Shown piece after piece: positions 35,323 through 49,400 of a stretch of DNA of 64,000 bases. Numbering within the stretch: position 1 is the stretch's first letter; every line of letters begins with the position of its first letter. Both the position numbers and the translations under genes were made by a program. Below the pieces are notes generated by a model. The model made no database searches, was not told where the DNA came from, and saw only the letters and a program-made list of their open reading frames with translations. This stretch comes from Sphaerolaimus hirsutus (lineage: Eukaryota > Nematoda > Chromadorea > Monhysterida > Sphaerolaimidae). The stretch lies in NCBI GenBank assembly GCA_964036195.1, contig OZ038457.1:3382635-3446634 (forward strand), given 5' to 3'.

Positions 35323-35499
35323 TACCTTATTTCCTCGAAATACCCCCAGGGGTTTACCCGGATCACAGACCGCATCTTTTGTCATTTACGTTCTCTTTAC
35401 ACTCATTGGCGGGGGGTATTTCAAGGGGGTTTATAAATTCAAAGTGTTCGTTTTGAGGGGGGGGGGTATTTCGAGGGGGTATTTCGAGGATATACGGTA
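35323..35499. mobile_element. Short TACCTTATTTCCTCGAAA element
   Basis: TACCTTATTTCCTCGAAATA ... TATTTCGAGGATATACGGTA, a short member of the family at 23004-23439. Confidence 0.7.
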
Positions 35500-36181
35500 T
35501 TCTCATTCTTATGCTGTAGCGGATGACAAATGTGTTTGTATCAAAATTAAGCCGAAAGGTAACTAAACACGGATAAACGTAAAAACATGCAACCATATAG
35601 GTATTTTCAACTCAATGTCATGTGTCTAAAATATTTTTAAAAAACAGGCCCACTAAAGTGATTTGTTGAAAAACTGAAGATTTTTAATCGCTGCAGAGCC
35701 GCCAATGATCAGCCTCGTAGTTTTCTCAAAATGCACATTTTATTAGAACACTTAACATTTTTTGTTTAACATTTTGAGAACGTGAGAAATACAATAGGTA
35801 CTGTCCCAGATTGTGTGTAAATGAAGGGATGTATATACTTTGAGTGTGATCGTTAAGTAAAGGTGTGGGATTTTACAAGCCAGCACGTTTTTTCCATGGC
35901 ATTTAAATATTACACCGGTGGTATAAAAATACACTTTTATATGATAAATAAAAAAACGCTTAAATTAATTTAAAATTTAAATATTTTCATATAAAATACA
36001 CTTTTATATGAAAAATAAAAAAAAAATTAAAAGTTCCTCCATTAAACACACAATCCGGCACAAAAACCAACCAAGCGACATGACAATCCAGCACCTTGAA
36101 AAACTCCACGCCAAAAATCATCACAGAAAAATTTCCATCCAAAAAAATCCACAATAAAAAAAAACACAAAAAATTCAAAAC

Positions 36182-36246
36182 CTAGCAAAACCGTCCACAC
36201 TTCCCTGGCTCATATCTGGACTGGAACTGCCCACTGGAGGCAGGGG
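36182..36246 (-). CDS. ATP8B: Candidate last coding exon of ATP8B gene A
   Basis: The exon at 37188 ends in phase 1 with a donor, so one more coding exon is needed. Here an acceptor (CCGCAG) opens a frame in the right phase of 21 codons including the TAG stop (APASSGQFQSRYEPGK then CGRFC). The pyrimidine tract is poor and other acceptors a few bases away give different tails, so the choice is uncertain. Confidence 0.3.
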
Positions 36247-36275
36247 CTGCGGTGCTACCATCGCATTGACACTCT

Positions 36276-36468
36276 GGGGCACTCACAGACCCTGTAAAAT
36301 GCCCTGGAAAATGTCAAATGTCAAGCAAAGTGTCAAATGTCATGTAAAATGCCCTGGAAAATGGCCAACGTACGTTTGCCATTTTCCAGGGCATTTTACA
36401 CGACTTTTGACACTTTGCTTGACATTTGACACTTTCCAGGGCATTTTAAAGGGTCCGAAAGTGGCACC
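36276..36468. mobile_element. Foldback MITE, CAGACCCTGTAAAATG family
   Basis: Inverted arms around a GCCAACGTACGTTTGCC centre near 36370, with TGTCAAATGTCAAG units. It lies just 5' of the candidate terminal exon of gene A. Confidence 0.82.
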
Positions 36469-36569
36469 TGACTGAGTATCTGTCTGCCCTGCGGCGGCAG
36501 CGCCATGCCAGTTGGCAGAGCGCCAACTGCCAACGCGGTGCCGGCTAGTTGAGAGGTGGCGTGCTCTCG

Positions 36570-37187
36570 CTGCGGAGACGAGGGGGTGTCGCTGCCGCCA
36601 GAGTGCGTCAGGCCCCGCGCCAAGTGCCACAGTTTGCCGCGGACTGGTGGGGGGGGGGGTTGTTCGAGGTTGGGGTTGATTTTGTTTGGGGTGGGGCTAA
36701 AGCAGTGAGGCAAACGGTACTGAAAGCTAAAATTTTTTACGTTGTGCTAAACGGTACGGCAAATGTCATGAATCTGCGGTACACGGTAAATTCCGCCACC
36801 GGTAAATGCTTATAGAACATTCAGCCATCTTTCCATTAACCTAGAATAAATATTAAAACACGTTGACGACAGACAGTAAACAACAGGCTTTTGTCCTCCC
36901 CCCGTTAAATACTTTTTGAAGTTCAAATTTTAACAGGGTGGATTGGTTGTTTTTGTAATCAGTCACGTTGGTTTGTTTGAAGGGGCCAAATCCACAAACT
37001 TTCAAGTAACCCGCCCGCATTGATATCGAAAAGTTTCAGTGGACGAAGGTTCTCCAATTCTACTAGCCGCTCGACAACGAGTTTTTAAATTTTCCGCATG
37101 AAAAACGCCACGGCGTCAAAATCTTATCGCTTCCACAACACACCACCAAAAATACCCAAACACCAAAAAAACCCTCAAAAAACCCAC
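36570..37187. other. Last intron of gene A (in part)
   Basis: Contains GGTACGGTAAA-type remnants at 36705-36800 and G-runs. No other exon identified. Confidence 0.4.
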
Positions 37188-37466
37188 CGATCAAATCTCC
37201 AAATCCATGCTGATGCGAGAAAGCATATCCCGACCTAAGCGACCCCTTCCTGGACCTAAGTAGGGCGCCCACAGGCCCCCTACGAGTGGTAAGGGGCTTA
37301 AGGGGCAGTTCAAAGCCCACGCCGCCTTTCCGTTTCGTTTTCAGGTGCCGCTGCAGTTGGTGTTGCGTAAGGCGCAATTTGTCCGACATGGTAGGGTTCA
37401 AGTCCATCCAGAAATAGCGCAGACCGTACACGGGTAACAATAGCATTACTAGGGTTAGCAGGATGC
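37188..37466 (-). CDS. ATP8B: ATP8B gene A exon: TM10 and cytoplasmic tail
   Basis: 279 nt. The hydrophobic [18 protein letters not shown] is the end of TM10, followed by a basic tail and [15 protein letters not shown], the ATP8B tail motif. Acceptor CCCCCAG, donor GTGGGT, so at least one more coding exon follows. Confidence 0.9.
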
Positions 37467-40400
37467 CTGGGGGAGGTGGGAATGGGGTTTACACAGGTAG
37501 ATTTGATTAAGAAGAGTACTTAAAGTGACAATGTACGTTTTTGTTTTCGTGGTAAAGTTGTCAAGATCTGGTGAAAATTCGGCATGTGGAGAAGTAATCT
37601 TTTTACTACTCATTTCATTCCTCATCGGGAGAATATTTGGGCAACATCCTTTCCGAATTTTCACAAAAATCATAATTTCACACCTTAACTTAAAAAACTT
37701 GGTGAATATTAGCCTAAGCGTGTTATACAAGCCTACTTCTAGACATGGATATCCACACGTTGCATCCCACCAAATACGCGCTTCAATCTATTTAGTCAAT
37801 TAACCAAAAATCCCCCCCCCCCCCCCCCAAACCCACACAGCCAATAAGTGGGCGTGGCCATAACTCTCAACGCAGCGCCATAATTAGCGCCGCTGGAACC
37901 CTTGGCGACCAGCGAGTACGGCAACACCTCGTAGTACACCAGGGGGCAGTCCCAGACCCTGTACAATGCCCTGTAAAATGTCAAATGTCAAGCAAAGTGT
38001 CAAAAGTCACGTAAAATGCGCTGGAAAATGGCAAACGTACGTTTGCCATTTTCCAGCGCATTTTACATGACTTTTGACACTTTGCTTGACATTTGACATT
38101 TTACACGGCATTTTACAGGGTCTGGGATTGGCACCAGCACGAATATAACGTACAGCGCCAAACTGGTCCAGATTGTAAAGTGGTTGTAAAGCGTCCAATA
38201 TGCGGTGTCCAAACAGATTTGGGCCGAAACGACCACAACTAGACACGAGAATATTGTGAAGGCTAGCGATGCGTAATCGCCTGAAAGTTTGATGTGGTTT
38301 TTTTTTGGGGGGGGCGGGTTCGGGTGGTAAGATGGGTCACTTTTTTATCTGAATTGACATAATACCAAGTGAACTTGTCAAAAGTATTTTCAATCATAAA
38401 ATTTCTCAATGCGGTTATTGTCACTAGGGTTGGCCGATGTTTTTTTAAAAACGTTTTTTATTAAAAAAAACGTTGTTTTTTTTATAAAAAAACATGACGT
38501 CCGAAATGTTTTTTTTTAAAAAAAACATCGACCGAAATTTTTAGTACTAACCACTAGGTATTTTGATAAATTTTTGCGCGCAAGCGCGCAATTTCACACA
38601 CAAATTGACATTGGTGGTTGTTTTCATTGGTTTTGTGGCATTTTTAGTATCAAAGTATCCATTTATATATGCTACCATGGGTTAATAAGCCGTCATATGT
38701 CAGTGTAGTATATAATATTGAGGTAATGTGCTTCCATGTACCTCCACAGTGTGTAACTTCACTCCCAAAGTAACAACCTCCTTTTATAACCTTGTTTCAT
38801 CACTATTCCGTGCCAAACTTTACCTGAAGTCACGAACATTCGACTATAAGGCGATATACAAACGATATGTCGACAAAAAATTGATATTTTTGACACAAAT
38901 CACCACTTATAATGCTATCCCATGGCTCCACAGACATTATATGGTCATATATAACATCACAGAGTATTGCCACTGTCTGATATGTTGACACAAGGTCATA
39001 TCTGGGAGCTTTTAAAAAAAAACGTTTTTTTTAAAAAAAACATCGAGTTAAAAAAAACGTTTTTTTTCCAACCCTAATTGTCACATGAGCTACCACTTGC
39101 AACTTCATTACCAATTATAATTTTTCTTGTCACTCGCCCACTTGCGGTATATTTATATATTGTCTCAAATATGTTCAGCATTATGATTGGGCACTTATAT
39201 TTTTGCAACCCTACTTTTGCATATGCAAATGTACTAGCTTCCTTCAAAAAAAAATAAAAACGCACCCAAATCTTGACCATCCGCGTTAACTTGATCATAA
39301 AAAGCGCCATAGGGTATAAAAAATAAGACCAATGAACTTGCAACACCATGGATAACTGAGTACATAAATATTCTCATATTGAAATACACGTTGAATTGAC
39401 CGGGAATGTATAGCGGTGGGAATCTGAGAATTGGGTAAAAAAAGAATTATTTAGAAGTCTAACATTAAAAAAACGAATACTAAGTATACTTTGTAAGCAA
39501 AATAATAAGGAACACATGAACATTTTAGAGACATTTTCACTCCTTCTTTCAAGCCCAAAACTGAAACTTGATTTTTTATTTACTGTCATCTAAATTTCAA
39601 CAACAGACATTGGACCAAAGTGGGACCGAATTTTAAAAACAAAAAGTCAATTTTTAGAAATGAAAACAATTATTATTTTCTCCTGCCCTATACCCAACTT
39701 GATTCTATTTAAAACAAGAAGCCTCAATCTGTCGATCCAAATTCCCATAATTTTAAATAAAAAACATGCCAAATTTTAACAAAAATTTGAAAAAACCCAG
39801 CAAACCTTAGGCTGTATTCACTGGTGACATCCTGGTCAAAAAAAGCCATCGTGAGTACAGGCCACGATGTAAATATCACGTTGTATGTGGCTATCAAAGC
39901 TGGATCATAAATAGTCTGCAAATGAATGATTGGTTTTTAAAATGAATTTTTCTGTAAAAAAACTACTACCGTATTTCTTCTAATAGAAGAGCGCCGTTCT
40001 ATTTTTTTTCCTACCGTTCTATTGGAGGTGCTGTTCTATTGGAGGTGCCGTTCTATTAGAGGCTGCCGTTCATTTTTTCACCAATATTTTGCACAAATTG
40101 TTCATTTGAACATGGTGTTTTTTATGGAACATGAACAACATTTTTATATCAGGGCATCAATTCAAACAAAACCAATGTTTAAACAACTATAAATTATAGT
40201 TCTGAAGAACTTGGATTTTCTCACCACCATATTTTAGCGTTATGTGTTTTGACACTCGTCCAACGTAATTTCTACCTGTCGTTTGCCGTTTTATTGGAGG
40301 CTGCCGTTCTATTGGTTTTGCGAATGCAAAAACGTGCCAAAACCTGCCGTTCTATTGGAGGTGCCGTTCTATTGGAGGTATGCCGTTCTATTAGAAGAAA

Positions 40401-43400
40401 TACGGTATTTACAGACTGTGATCAAAAACGAAAAAGTAAAAACTTAAAAAACACAAAAAGCAACCAAAAAATTACCTGCGCAGAGTAGCCGCAGAAAAAC
40501 GAATACCAAAAATGAGCCAGCGTGAATGCGAAATTTTTGTAGAAAAAATAGCGAAGGAATTTTGACATTCTGAGATATGACCATCGGCCGTGGACCAGCA
40601 GCAATCTCTCGAGAAATCGAAATTGCGCTATGCTGAAATCCGACGCCAATACAGCCTGTAAAGTCATGTTGAGATACACTTTGAATCGAGTCAAATGATT
40701 CAATTATAACGTATTTAACCCAGGAGTTGTTAAAAGTACCGACCGTGTTTCAAAGTATACGTAAACGTAAATTATTTCTTTTTACGCACCTCATGAGTAC
40801 AGAAAACGTAAAGTAAAATATTTTAATTTTACTCAAGAGCACTTTTCCCAGGAAAACGCAAAGTAAAATATTTTACTTTTACTCAAGCACTTACCCCAGG
40901 AAAACGCAAACGTGAGTATTTCAAAGAAATTTTGCCCAAATTTTCACTAAAATCATAAATTTTCATACATGTTGCCCATTCTCACCTCAATTCACTAGTC
41001 CATGTGCTTCTTTGTATATTTTCAGCCATGTTAATACCCAAACAATGAATTTTTGTGAAATTCCCAGACCAGTTTCAAAAAGGCCCTCACAACTTATCCA
41101 CCCGCAAAATGGGCACCTAGCCAAAAAACCCGCACCTGCATGCCTTCCTGGCCGGAAATGCCCACCCCAATATGAGCGCTCTTAATCATGGAGACATCAT
41201 TGGCCCCATCCCCGATCGCCAACGTAACGGCCTTTTTGTTGCGCTTGACCAACTCGACTACGAGCGCCTTTTGCAGCGGCGTGACGCGGCAGCACAAAAC
41301 GGCCTTGCAGCGGCACGCCACGTCGAGAAACAGCATCTGAGTGTGATGGGTGGGGTTGAAACGGGTTCGTGATCCCGATTCGGAATCTTGAAAAGGTTCG
41401 GGTTTTGTGGTCCCGGTCCCGATCTTGGAAACTAAAAAAAACAAAACAATATTGATCCCGAAAAGTCGATCCCCCGTTTGAACCATAGCGATGTGGGATT
41501 TTGATTGGTCGGCAGTTTAATTGAAGTAAAGCGGTATAATCACAAGAGTTTTGGAAAAATTTTGGACGCCCGATTCATTTTTGAGCAAATGTTCCGCCCT
41601 TTTCAGTGCCTGCTGAATGGTTAGGTTCAGTTCGGCATTCCACGATTAATAATAAAATTTACAGTTTTTGCATTTAACAATACAGTTTACAGTTTTTTTT
41701 TACACATTTTCAACTTCAAAATATATAATCCCTGAAAAAAAATCCTTCAAATCTACCCGGAACAAAAAATCCCCCCCAAACCTCCAAATCGGGACACAGC
41801 GCATGTATCAAACTGTGTCCACTAATGACCAATCCGTAGTCACTGGAGGCGGCGATCGCAGCCAATCCGTCGGCGCTGCCGCCCGCGTCCAACGTGTCGC
41901 TGGTGGTCGACTCGGCGTCGCACATTGCTGATGATGTGGCTGGGGGGGGGTATTTAAGGGGTAAGGGTAGGGGGGTATCCCATTGTGCCTGTACACTGTG
42001 CCACACACACTATTCAGTTTCCAATTTTTCCAACTGCTAGAGATTTTAAATGCTGATAGATCAGCTTTTAACGCATGACAATTTACCGGAATTAGTTGAT
42101 AGTGTTGATGTACTTAGTAGATAAAACATTTTCATTCCGACAAAATCAAAGTTTGAAGCTAATTCGACACTTCTCAAAATACTGACATTCCGATCGGGGG
42201 GGGGGGGGTATTTGAGGTGGGGGCTTCAGGTTGTGGCGGACTTGACATATTTCTTATCATCTGGTGACACCTTATCACATTTTCTTATCATCCCACTTCA
42301 TGTAAGACGCCGGTCAAATTTGTAAATTTACCTGCCTGGTAAACTTTCCTTCGCATTCTACAGTTGATACGTGTCATCCGAAATTTTACATTCTATTTAC
42401 ATGGGTACAAATTCCCCGCGCTATTGGCTACAGTCCAGGGCCAGGGCAATTCAAACAAAAAACCCCACCCCTAAAAAAATCACACCATGATGCCTCAACG
42501 ACGCGGTCGACCCGGGTCGACTAGCCAATCTCGACTGAGTGAGGGAACCCCCGCCGCCCGGCACGAAGTCGACCAGGGAGGCGCCGTTGTTGTTCAAGCT
42601 GCCGCTGGCGGCCGCCAGGCGCTGCTGATTCTGCTGCGCCTTATATAGGGCGCGACGGGTCGCCTGTGGGCGGAGTCGAGTTGAGAGTGGGCGGAGTTTT
42701 AGGTGGTTATCAGGACTTATTTTTGATGGTTTGATTTATTTTGATTATTTGCCAAGCCTGCGCCAAACAGCTGAGACTCGCTCTGCAAGTGCGCAGAACC
42801 ATTATGTGTATACTCGGCGGACACCATACCTAGTATGGAAACCTACCGTTATTTAATGAATATAATATTATGATAAATTTCGAAATTAATTATTCCATCG
42901 TAAAAACGAAATAATATGATAAAAAAACTGTATAATTTTTGGTTCTTCATTCATATGGGTTATGGTAGGTTTTCATACTAAGTGTGCTGTCCGTCGAGTA
43001 TACATATTTCTACCCTCAATTCGCCTCCGTACAAATCCCAAAAAATCAAACTTTCACAAAAAATTGGCACTCATCCAACCCGCGCAACAAACCCACTTTC
43101 AACTGAATCTCCACATCCCTCAGATCTTCCCCATCGATCACGAACACCTCGGCCATGGTGTCCGTGAGCAAACGACACGAATAGCCTATATTAATGGCTG
43201 TTTCCTGTTTGTCGCCGGTCAACACCCACAGTTTGATGTTCGCCGCCGCCAAATTGGCTATGGCCTCTGGCACGCCGTCTTGCAGTCTGGGGGGGGGGGG
43301 GGGTTATTCGGGATTGGAAGGTTTGAGGATTGTGAGTAGGAGTTAAACGGGACAAGATTTTCGGACCTTTTGAAGATTTTCGGACATTTTGAATTTACTG

Positions 43401-46400
43401 AAGAGGCGCACTGAATTTTTGTTCCGCGTTCGGATTTTTTTTCACTCCGCACTGGGGCGATGGCATTTTTCAGTGTTTCGTAAAATGGATAAATAGTTTG
43501 GGGAAGGGGGAACAGGGGAACAATGGAGTCATATGGTTTGATCTGGTGGGAATTTGTTGGACTTAATGCCATTCGCACACGATTATAATGTGAATATTTG
43601 TTCAAGTAAGTTTGCGTCCGGGAGATTTTTTGTTCCGCACGAAAAACCGTTCGGATCAGGAAACAACCGTTTCAATGTCCTGTGCGTCAATATCGAGCGT
43701 AAATTGAGTATCGGAAACATACGATAACAAGATATCAATACCAAAAAGTAATAGTCAACCCCAACCTATGGGCCCACACACGCTAGTTGACATCGACACC
43801 AAATGTCAACTGGTTCCGATCCAGATTCAAAGCTTGCTGACGAGCCGATGAACGACGTTCAAATGCAAGCTTTGAATTGGGAATGGAACCAGTCGACATT
43901 TGGTGTCAATGTCAACTAGCGTGTGTGGGGCCTTTGTATCAATAAAAAAACCCGCCCCCAAAAAACTCACTTATCCTCAATAGCAGTGGCGCCCAGAAGC
44001 TCCAAACCCGTCTCAATTTCCTCATAAACCTCATCCAACCTTTCCCGCCGATCTTCCAACGCGCAGGCGGCGTCCCTTTCTTTTTCCCGCCACGCGTCAA
44101 ATTCCGCCTGCGGCACTATTCGGTGCGCCACGCACAACGTGCGCAGACCGTCGCCGGCGAATCTACGGTACGGTAAACTTTGGACATTTACCGGAGATTT
44201 GATTCCGGTTAGAATGGTGGTAGTTAGAGGGACGGTAATTTGTGGCCGTTTACCGGAAAACAAGCCCAAGCCTATGCATGATTCCTGGGGGTAGGGTTCA
44301 AACGGGATCCCGATCCCGATCCCGGATCCCGTGAAATTCCGGGATTTAGCAGTCCCGATCCCGAAACCCCAATCCCGATCCCGATCCCGATCCCGAAATC
44401 CAAAAATACCAATCCCGATCCCGATCCCGAAAACTTTCAAATCCCGATCCCGATCCCAAGAATCTCCCAAGTCCGGGATCCCGATCCCGGAAGAAATACT
44501 GGAAATTATAAAAAGTGAAAAAATGACATTTTTGCGTGCAAAAATGTGAACGCAAACCCCCAGCGTCCATTTTATGTCGCTTTTCTGGCATCCAACAGAG
44601 TTCTGAGACCTTTATGAACAACTGTGAATGCCAGAACAGTGACGAAAGTCTCTATCCCTAGACCCCAATCCCGATCCCGAAAAAATGCCAATCCCGATCC
44701 CGATCCCGATCCCGTGACCCCAATCCCGGCCAATCCCGATCCCGATCCCGAAATCTCAAAATACCAATCCCGATCCCGATCCCGATCCCGAAACCCCAAT
44801 CCCGATCCCGATCCCGAAATCTCAAAAAGTGAATCCCGATCCCGATCCCGAAAAGTCAATCCCGTTTGAACCCTACCTGGGGGTGAGTGGGATCATGTAT
44901 TTTTGCATTCCACAATAGGTAAAAAAATCCATAATATTTAGTTAAAATAAAGTGATGAGAAAAGGCGGTTCTTTTTCTGATGTGACATCGTATTTAGATT
45001 TCACTGTAAAGTGTGCGGTCAGTAGCCCGCCATACAGCATACGATCCGGTAAACATACAACCAGGCAAACACAACCCATTCAACCAACCCCAAAATCACC
45101 CCCCCCCACCGTACCGATCCAAATGGGCCACCGTAATCGGCTTTACGGTAGCCGAACTCCTTTCATTCAACCTCTCCAGCACCACCGTATCAGCCCCCTT
45201 GCAGTAGAGCTCGATGGGGCCGGCGGGGGTGGTCGCGTCGGCGGCGCGGCGCACCAAGACGGACATGCGCTTGCGCACGTTCGTGAAGTCTAGGATGGCT
45301 AGCAGTTCGTAGGTCTCTTCGCAGCCGGCGACCTGCGAGGTTTGGAGGGGGGGGGGTATTTGAGGTGGGGGGTTAGGTTAGGCTTCAGGTTGTGGTGGAC
45401 TTGACGCTTTTCTTTATCACCTAGTGCCAGTTCCTGGCAGTGTAAAGTGTACAGTCTAATGTCATGACGAATGTCATGCAAATTTGTCAATTGTCATGCA
45501 GTGTCAAGTCAGTGTCAAGTCAGTGTCGATTGTCATGCAAAGTTCAGTAATAAAATATTTTCGTTTTGTTTTGATTGGCATAATTTTAAATGACATTTGA
45601 CACTTGACCAAACACTTTACAGGGCCCGCAAACTGCCCTATGACGCACCACGCACACACAAAATGCCAATTCCGAACGAACCCTTCCAGAGTTTCCGTCA
45701 AAAAGTCACTCACCTCAATAGTGATACTTTTCGGCGACCTATTTTTGAACACATATCCAAAACACCTGGCCGCGCTAGTCAACGCAGCCTCATCAGGGCT
45801 CTGTGCCAAATAAGCCAACTGGTCCTCCTTCATTTCGGGCATTACGGTATGGCAAAATGCCAAAAGGCGCCAAAATTTGTCAACTGCGGGCCGGGCGGCG
45901 CGCGTGTCGTCAACTAGAGACTGGTCGGGCCAAGTGAAACCTTTTTCGTGCCACGGATTCCAAGAAAAGTCTACTTGTCCGGCGCTGGTCGTCGCGCCGC
46001 TATTGGTGGCCACCTGAAAGTGGGCGGGGCTTAATGTGAAACTTCCCGTGATTTGTGTTCTGCAACAAAAGCCTCGCGGTCGGATTTGATCGAAATTTCT
46101 GTGATAAAGTGCACACTGAACGATAAAAATTGGCCAGGGAGGAATATTTCATGCGAGAGCATGGCTTAGAAAGTTTTCGTAAAAAGGCGGTAAAAGGCTT
46201 AAAAAGGTAAAAAGTCGGAAATAATATTAATGCTTGACAACACTTTTTAAACACAATCAAGTGCTCGACTATTCATTTCACAGCGACCTCATTGGCAAAT
46301 TGTTAAATCTACTAGTGATGGCACTTCAGTGAGGTTTCATATATTTTGTAGGTTTTTTTTAGGTTTTATAGGTGTGCAGTGACCAAATAGGTGAATAAAA

Positions 46401-49400
46401 ATATAGCGGTGCTAAATATATTGAAATGATTGCATAGATGAGGCATCTACTTCTAAAAGTCCATAAGTCGAAAAAGTACATATTGCACAGATTGCATTTT
46501 AAGGTTCAACTTTCATTTTTTCAGTGATAGCTGTCCAATATTTCTGGACTCGCTGATATTTTAGGTGCCGCAAACTTTGTTTTAATAAGGGTACAATTTT
46601 CTGAATCTGCTCTCAATATTACTGAGAGCAACGCCATTTTCAGAAAAGATGCAGAAAAATTCCAGCACGAAGTAAATAAGTCCATCAAACAAAAGTAGAC
46701 TTATTGACTTCTTGTTGAAATTGCTTATGGACTTAACTCTCAGCTGTAATCATTTTTTGGTGTAAATTTGCTGTAAAATGGTGTTAAGAGGTCAAAATTA
46801 TTTTGGAAAATGGCAATAAATGAGTGGGACCACTTCTAGATAAATGTTCTGAATTTAACTCAATTTTGCCGATTTTGGACTTATCGACTTTTGGCAGTGG
46901 AGACACCACAAATAAATATTATACGCGTTGAAGGGAACCTGAACTAAAACATAAAAAAAATTTTCTACATGGCTGGCAGATGCATAAGCAGCGTTCATGC
47001 TATATAAAAATGGGAGACAACATTATTAAAAGAAGATAGATCACTTAGATACATTATTGGGGATAATCGTAATGAAAATATTCATTCATTTACAAGTACT
47101 TTGGCAGATGCAAAAACAACTGTGTTCAATCGTAACTGCCCGAATCTCATATGGGAAAAGTTGTGCACCAAATTTTCCAAGGTGAGCAACCTAATGCGGT
47201 ACGAAAATATCGTTTTTAATCAGATGGTACATGGTAAATACATTAAATTTTTCAAAATGGACTTTTCCGGTTTCCGTTCATTACTGTTCCGCATATGCGA
47301 ATAAATGTGCTCGCATGCGAAAAGACTAGAAACGAGACAACAACAAAAATGTAAAATGTAAAACGAAAATACTCAACGCACTGGCCTCAACTGGTACGAA
47401 TCGTCCAGTGTGAAACGGACACGTGCCTGCACCCACACACGAAAATTCATGTGCATATCTTTAAAAAAAATGGGTTTCAGTCTGGGGTTGCCAAGCTAAC
47501 AGACCCAAAAATAATTCAGCTATCTATATCCCCAAAATGCTCCAGCTATCTACATATCTATCCTATATTTCTCAGTTATCTCCCGAGGCGGACATTTTGG
47601 ATTAGATTACCATGTCATACCTTTTGACCGATCTTCACCTTCAAAAAAAGTAAATAGTTCATGTGCCTATTGCCTATTTTATGCTAATTTTGGCTATATC
47701 TGCATACGCTAGTTCCCACATTTTCCCTCTTTTCTCCCTTCTACACCTTGAAATAGCCAATATATTACCCCCCCCCCTCCCCCAAACCGCCCCCCCACAA
47801 AATTTAAGCTATCTATCCCTCTTTTTCGAGCGATTTTTGGTCTAGTCAACCCTCTGGGGGGTCAAACTCTAGAACACCCCTCCTAATGACCCCCCCTCAC
47901 AAAATTTTTCTATGCGAGCAGGGAGGGTACATTTCATCTACCTTGATAAACCCAGGCTTCAGAGGAACGCATATCGGTGGTGATAAGGATAATAAATTGA
48001 GATAGTTGTGTAGAATGTAGTCTATTTACAATTACAGGAAAACGATACACTATTCTAAAGGTTAGACAATCTCAAATATTTCTTTTACAAACGAATACAC
48101 ATTTCCATATTTATTTACAAGCGATTCCACTAAGGAGACAAGCTAATTTCGCTGAGCATCATTTTAATTCCCCTATATTAAATAGAGCAATCGTGCAAAT
48201 TGTAAAGAACAAATACCTAGATGATGATTTCATAAGGATCACCTTAAAAAGGTAAATCCACAATAACACTGTCAAATATAAAAACACCCAAAAATAAAAA
48301 AACCTTCCAACCTGCTCACTATTGCCACTAGCGGTGGACGTGGCGTAGCCGTACAGCCTGCCGTCGATGCTGCACTTGTTGAAGGTCATCACATTCTGCG
48401 TCAATGTGCCCGTCTTGTCGCTGAAGATGTATTGCACCTGGAAAATGGAGATGGGGAGAGTGTGATTTCAAAAACTGTTTTTAAAAGGGTTTGGATTTTA
48501 AAATACCGAGCTTTAAGATTTTTCGAATTGTGAATTTCAAAATCATTTTTGCCTGTATTTTTCGTAATGGCGAACACCCATTCGCACTTGTATAATCGTT
48601 GACCCAAAGAGTTAGTTATCCACCCCTAAATTTTCCTGAGACATAAATATGGAGTTTTTCGAATACCCCCCCCCTCCTTCCAGACAAACACCATACAAAT
48701 CACCATACAAACACCATCACTTTTAAAGCAAAAAATTTTACCATCCAAAACCCCCCTGGCTCCAGCTATCAAATCAAATCCCCCCGGGCTCCAGCTATCC
48801 AATCAAACCCTCAAATGCCCCCCCAATTAACCTGTCCCAACTCCTCATTAAGGGTAGTGGTCCTGGATTTTGCCGCAGTATCTGACACGGGGTCGTACAT
48901 TTCCGCGTCCCAATTTATCCACCAGGAATGCATAAAACGGATCACTTCCACGCTGGGATGGATTTGGGGGTGATTTTTTTTTTGGGGGGGGGGGATTTTC
49001 GAGGGAGAAGGGCGACTTTGATTCTTTGGCAAATGTTGATGGGGGACTTATATTGATAATTTAAATTGTCAGTTTGTTTTGTTACACTCCAATTCTGACA
49101 TACCTGACATATAGGGAAATTGGCACGACTGTGTTCAGCAAAATCGCATACGAGAAGAACATCAAACCAGCTATGGCTGATATTTGACCTGCGTGTGTAA
49201 TGATAGGCACCTTACTAAAGAAAACTAGGTATTTTTAGACCGAGATGTATTTGTAATAAAATAAAAAATAAAATGCATGCATGCAGAATCTGATAAAGTA
49301 TGAGATTCAGATGACATTACGCCGTACATTTTTCCGGAGGAAACACTCGATCATGACGTGATCACTTTCGTCGCCGTCACGCCTTCCATAAGTTCTCGGC

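Noticed and set aside
37943-38131. Exact, seamless intron creation by the MITE in the TM8-TM9 exon
   Set aside because: I checked whether donor and acceptor could restore the ancestral protein precisely; the nearest donors are phase 0 and the acceptors phase 2, so only the 96-nt variant with extra residues keeps the frame.
44292-44875. Regular short repeats that could suggest a CRISPR array
   Set aside because: The unit is a 6-mer without spacers, inside a transposon with terminal repeats and target duplication, in a eukaryotic genome.
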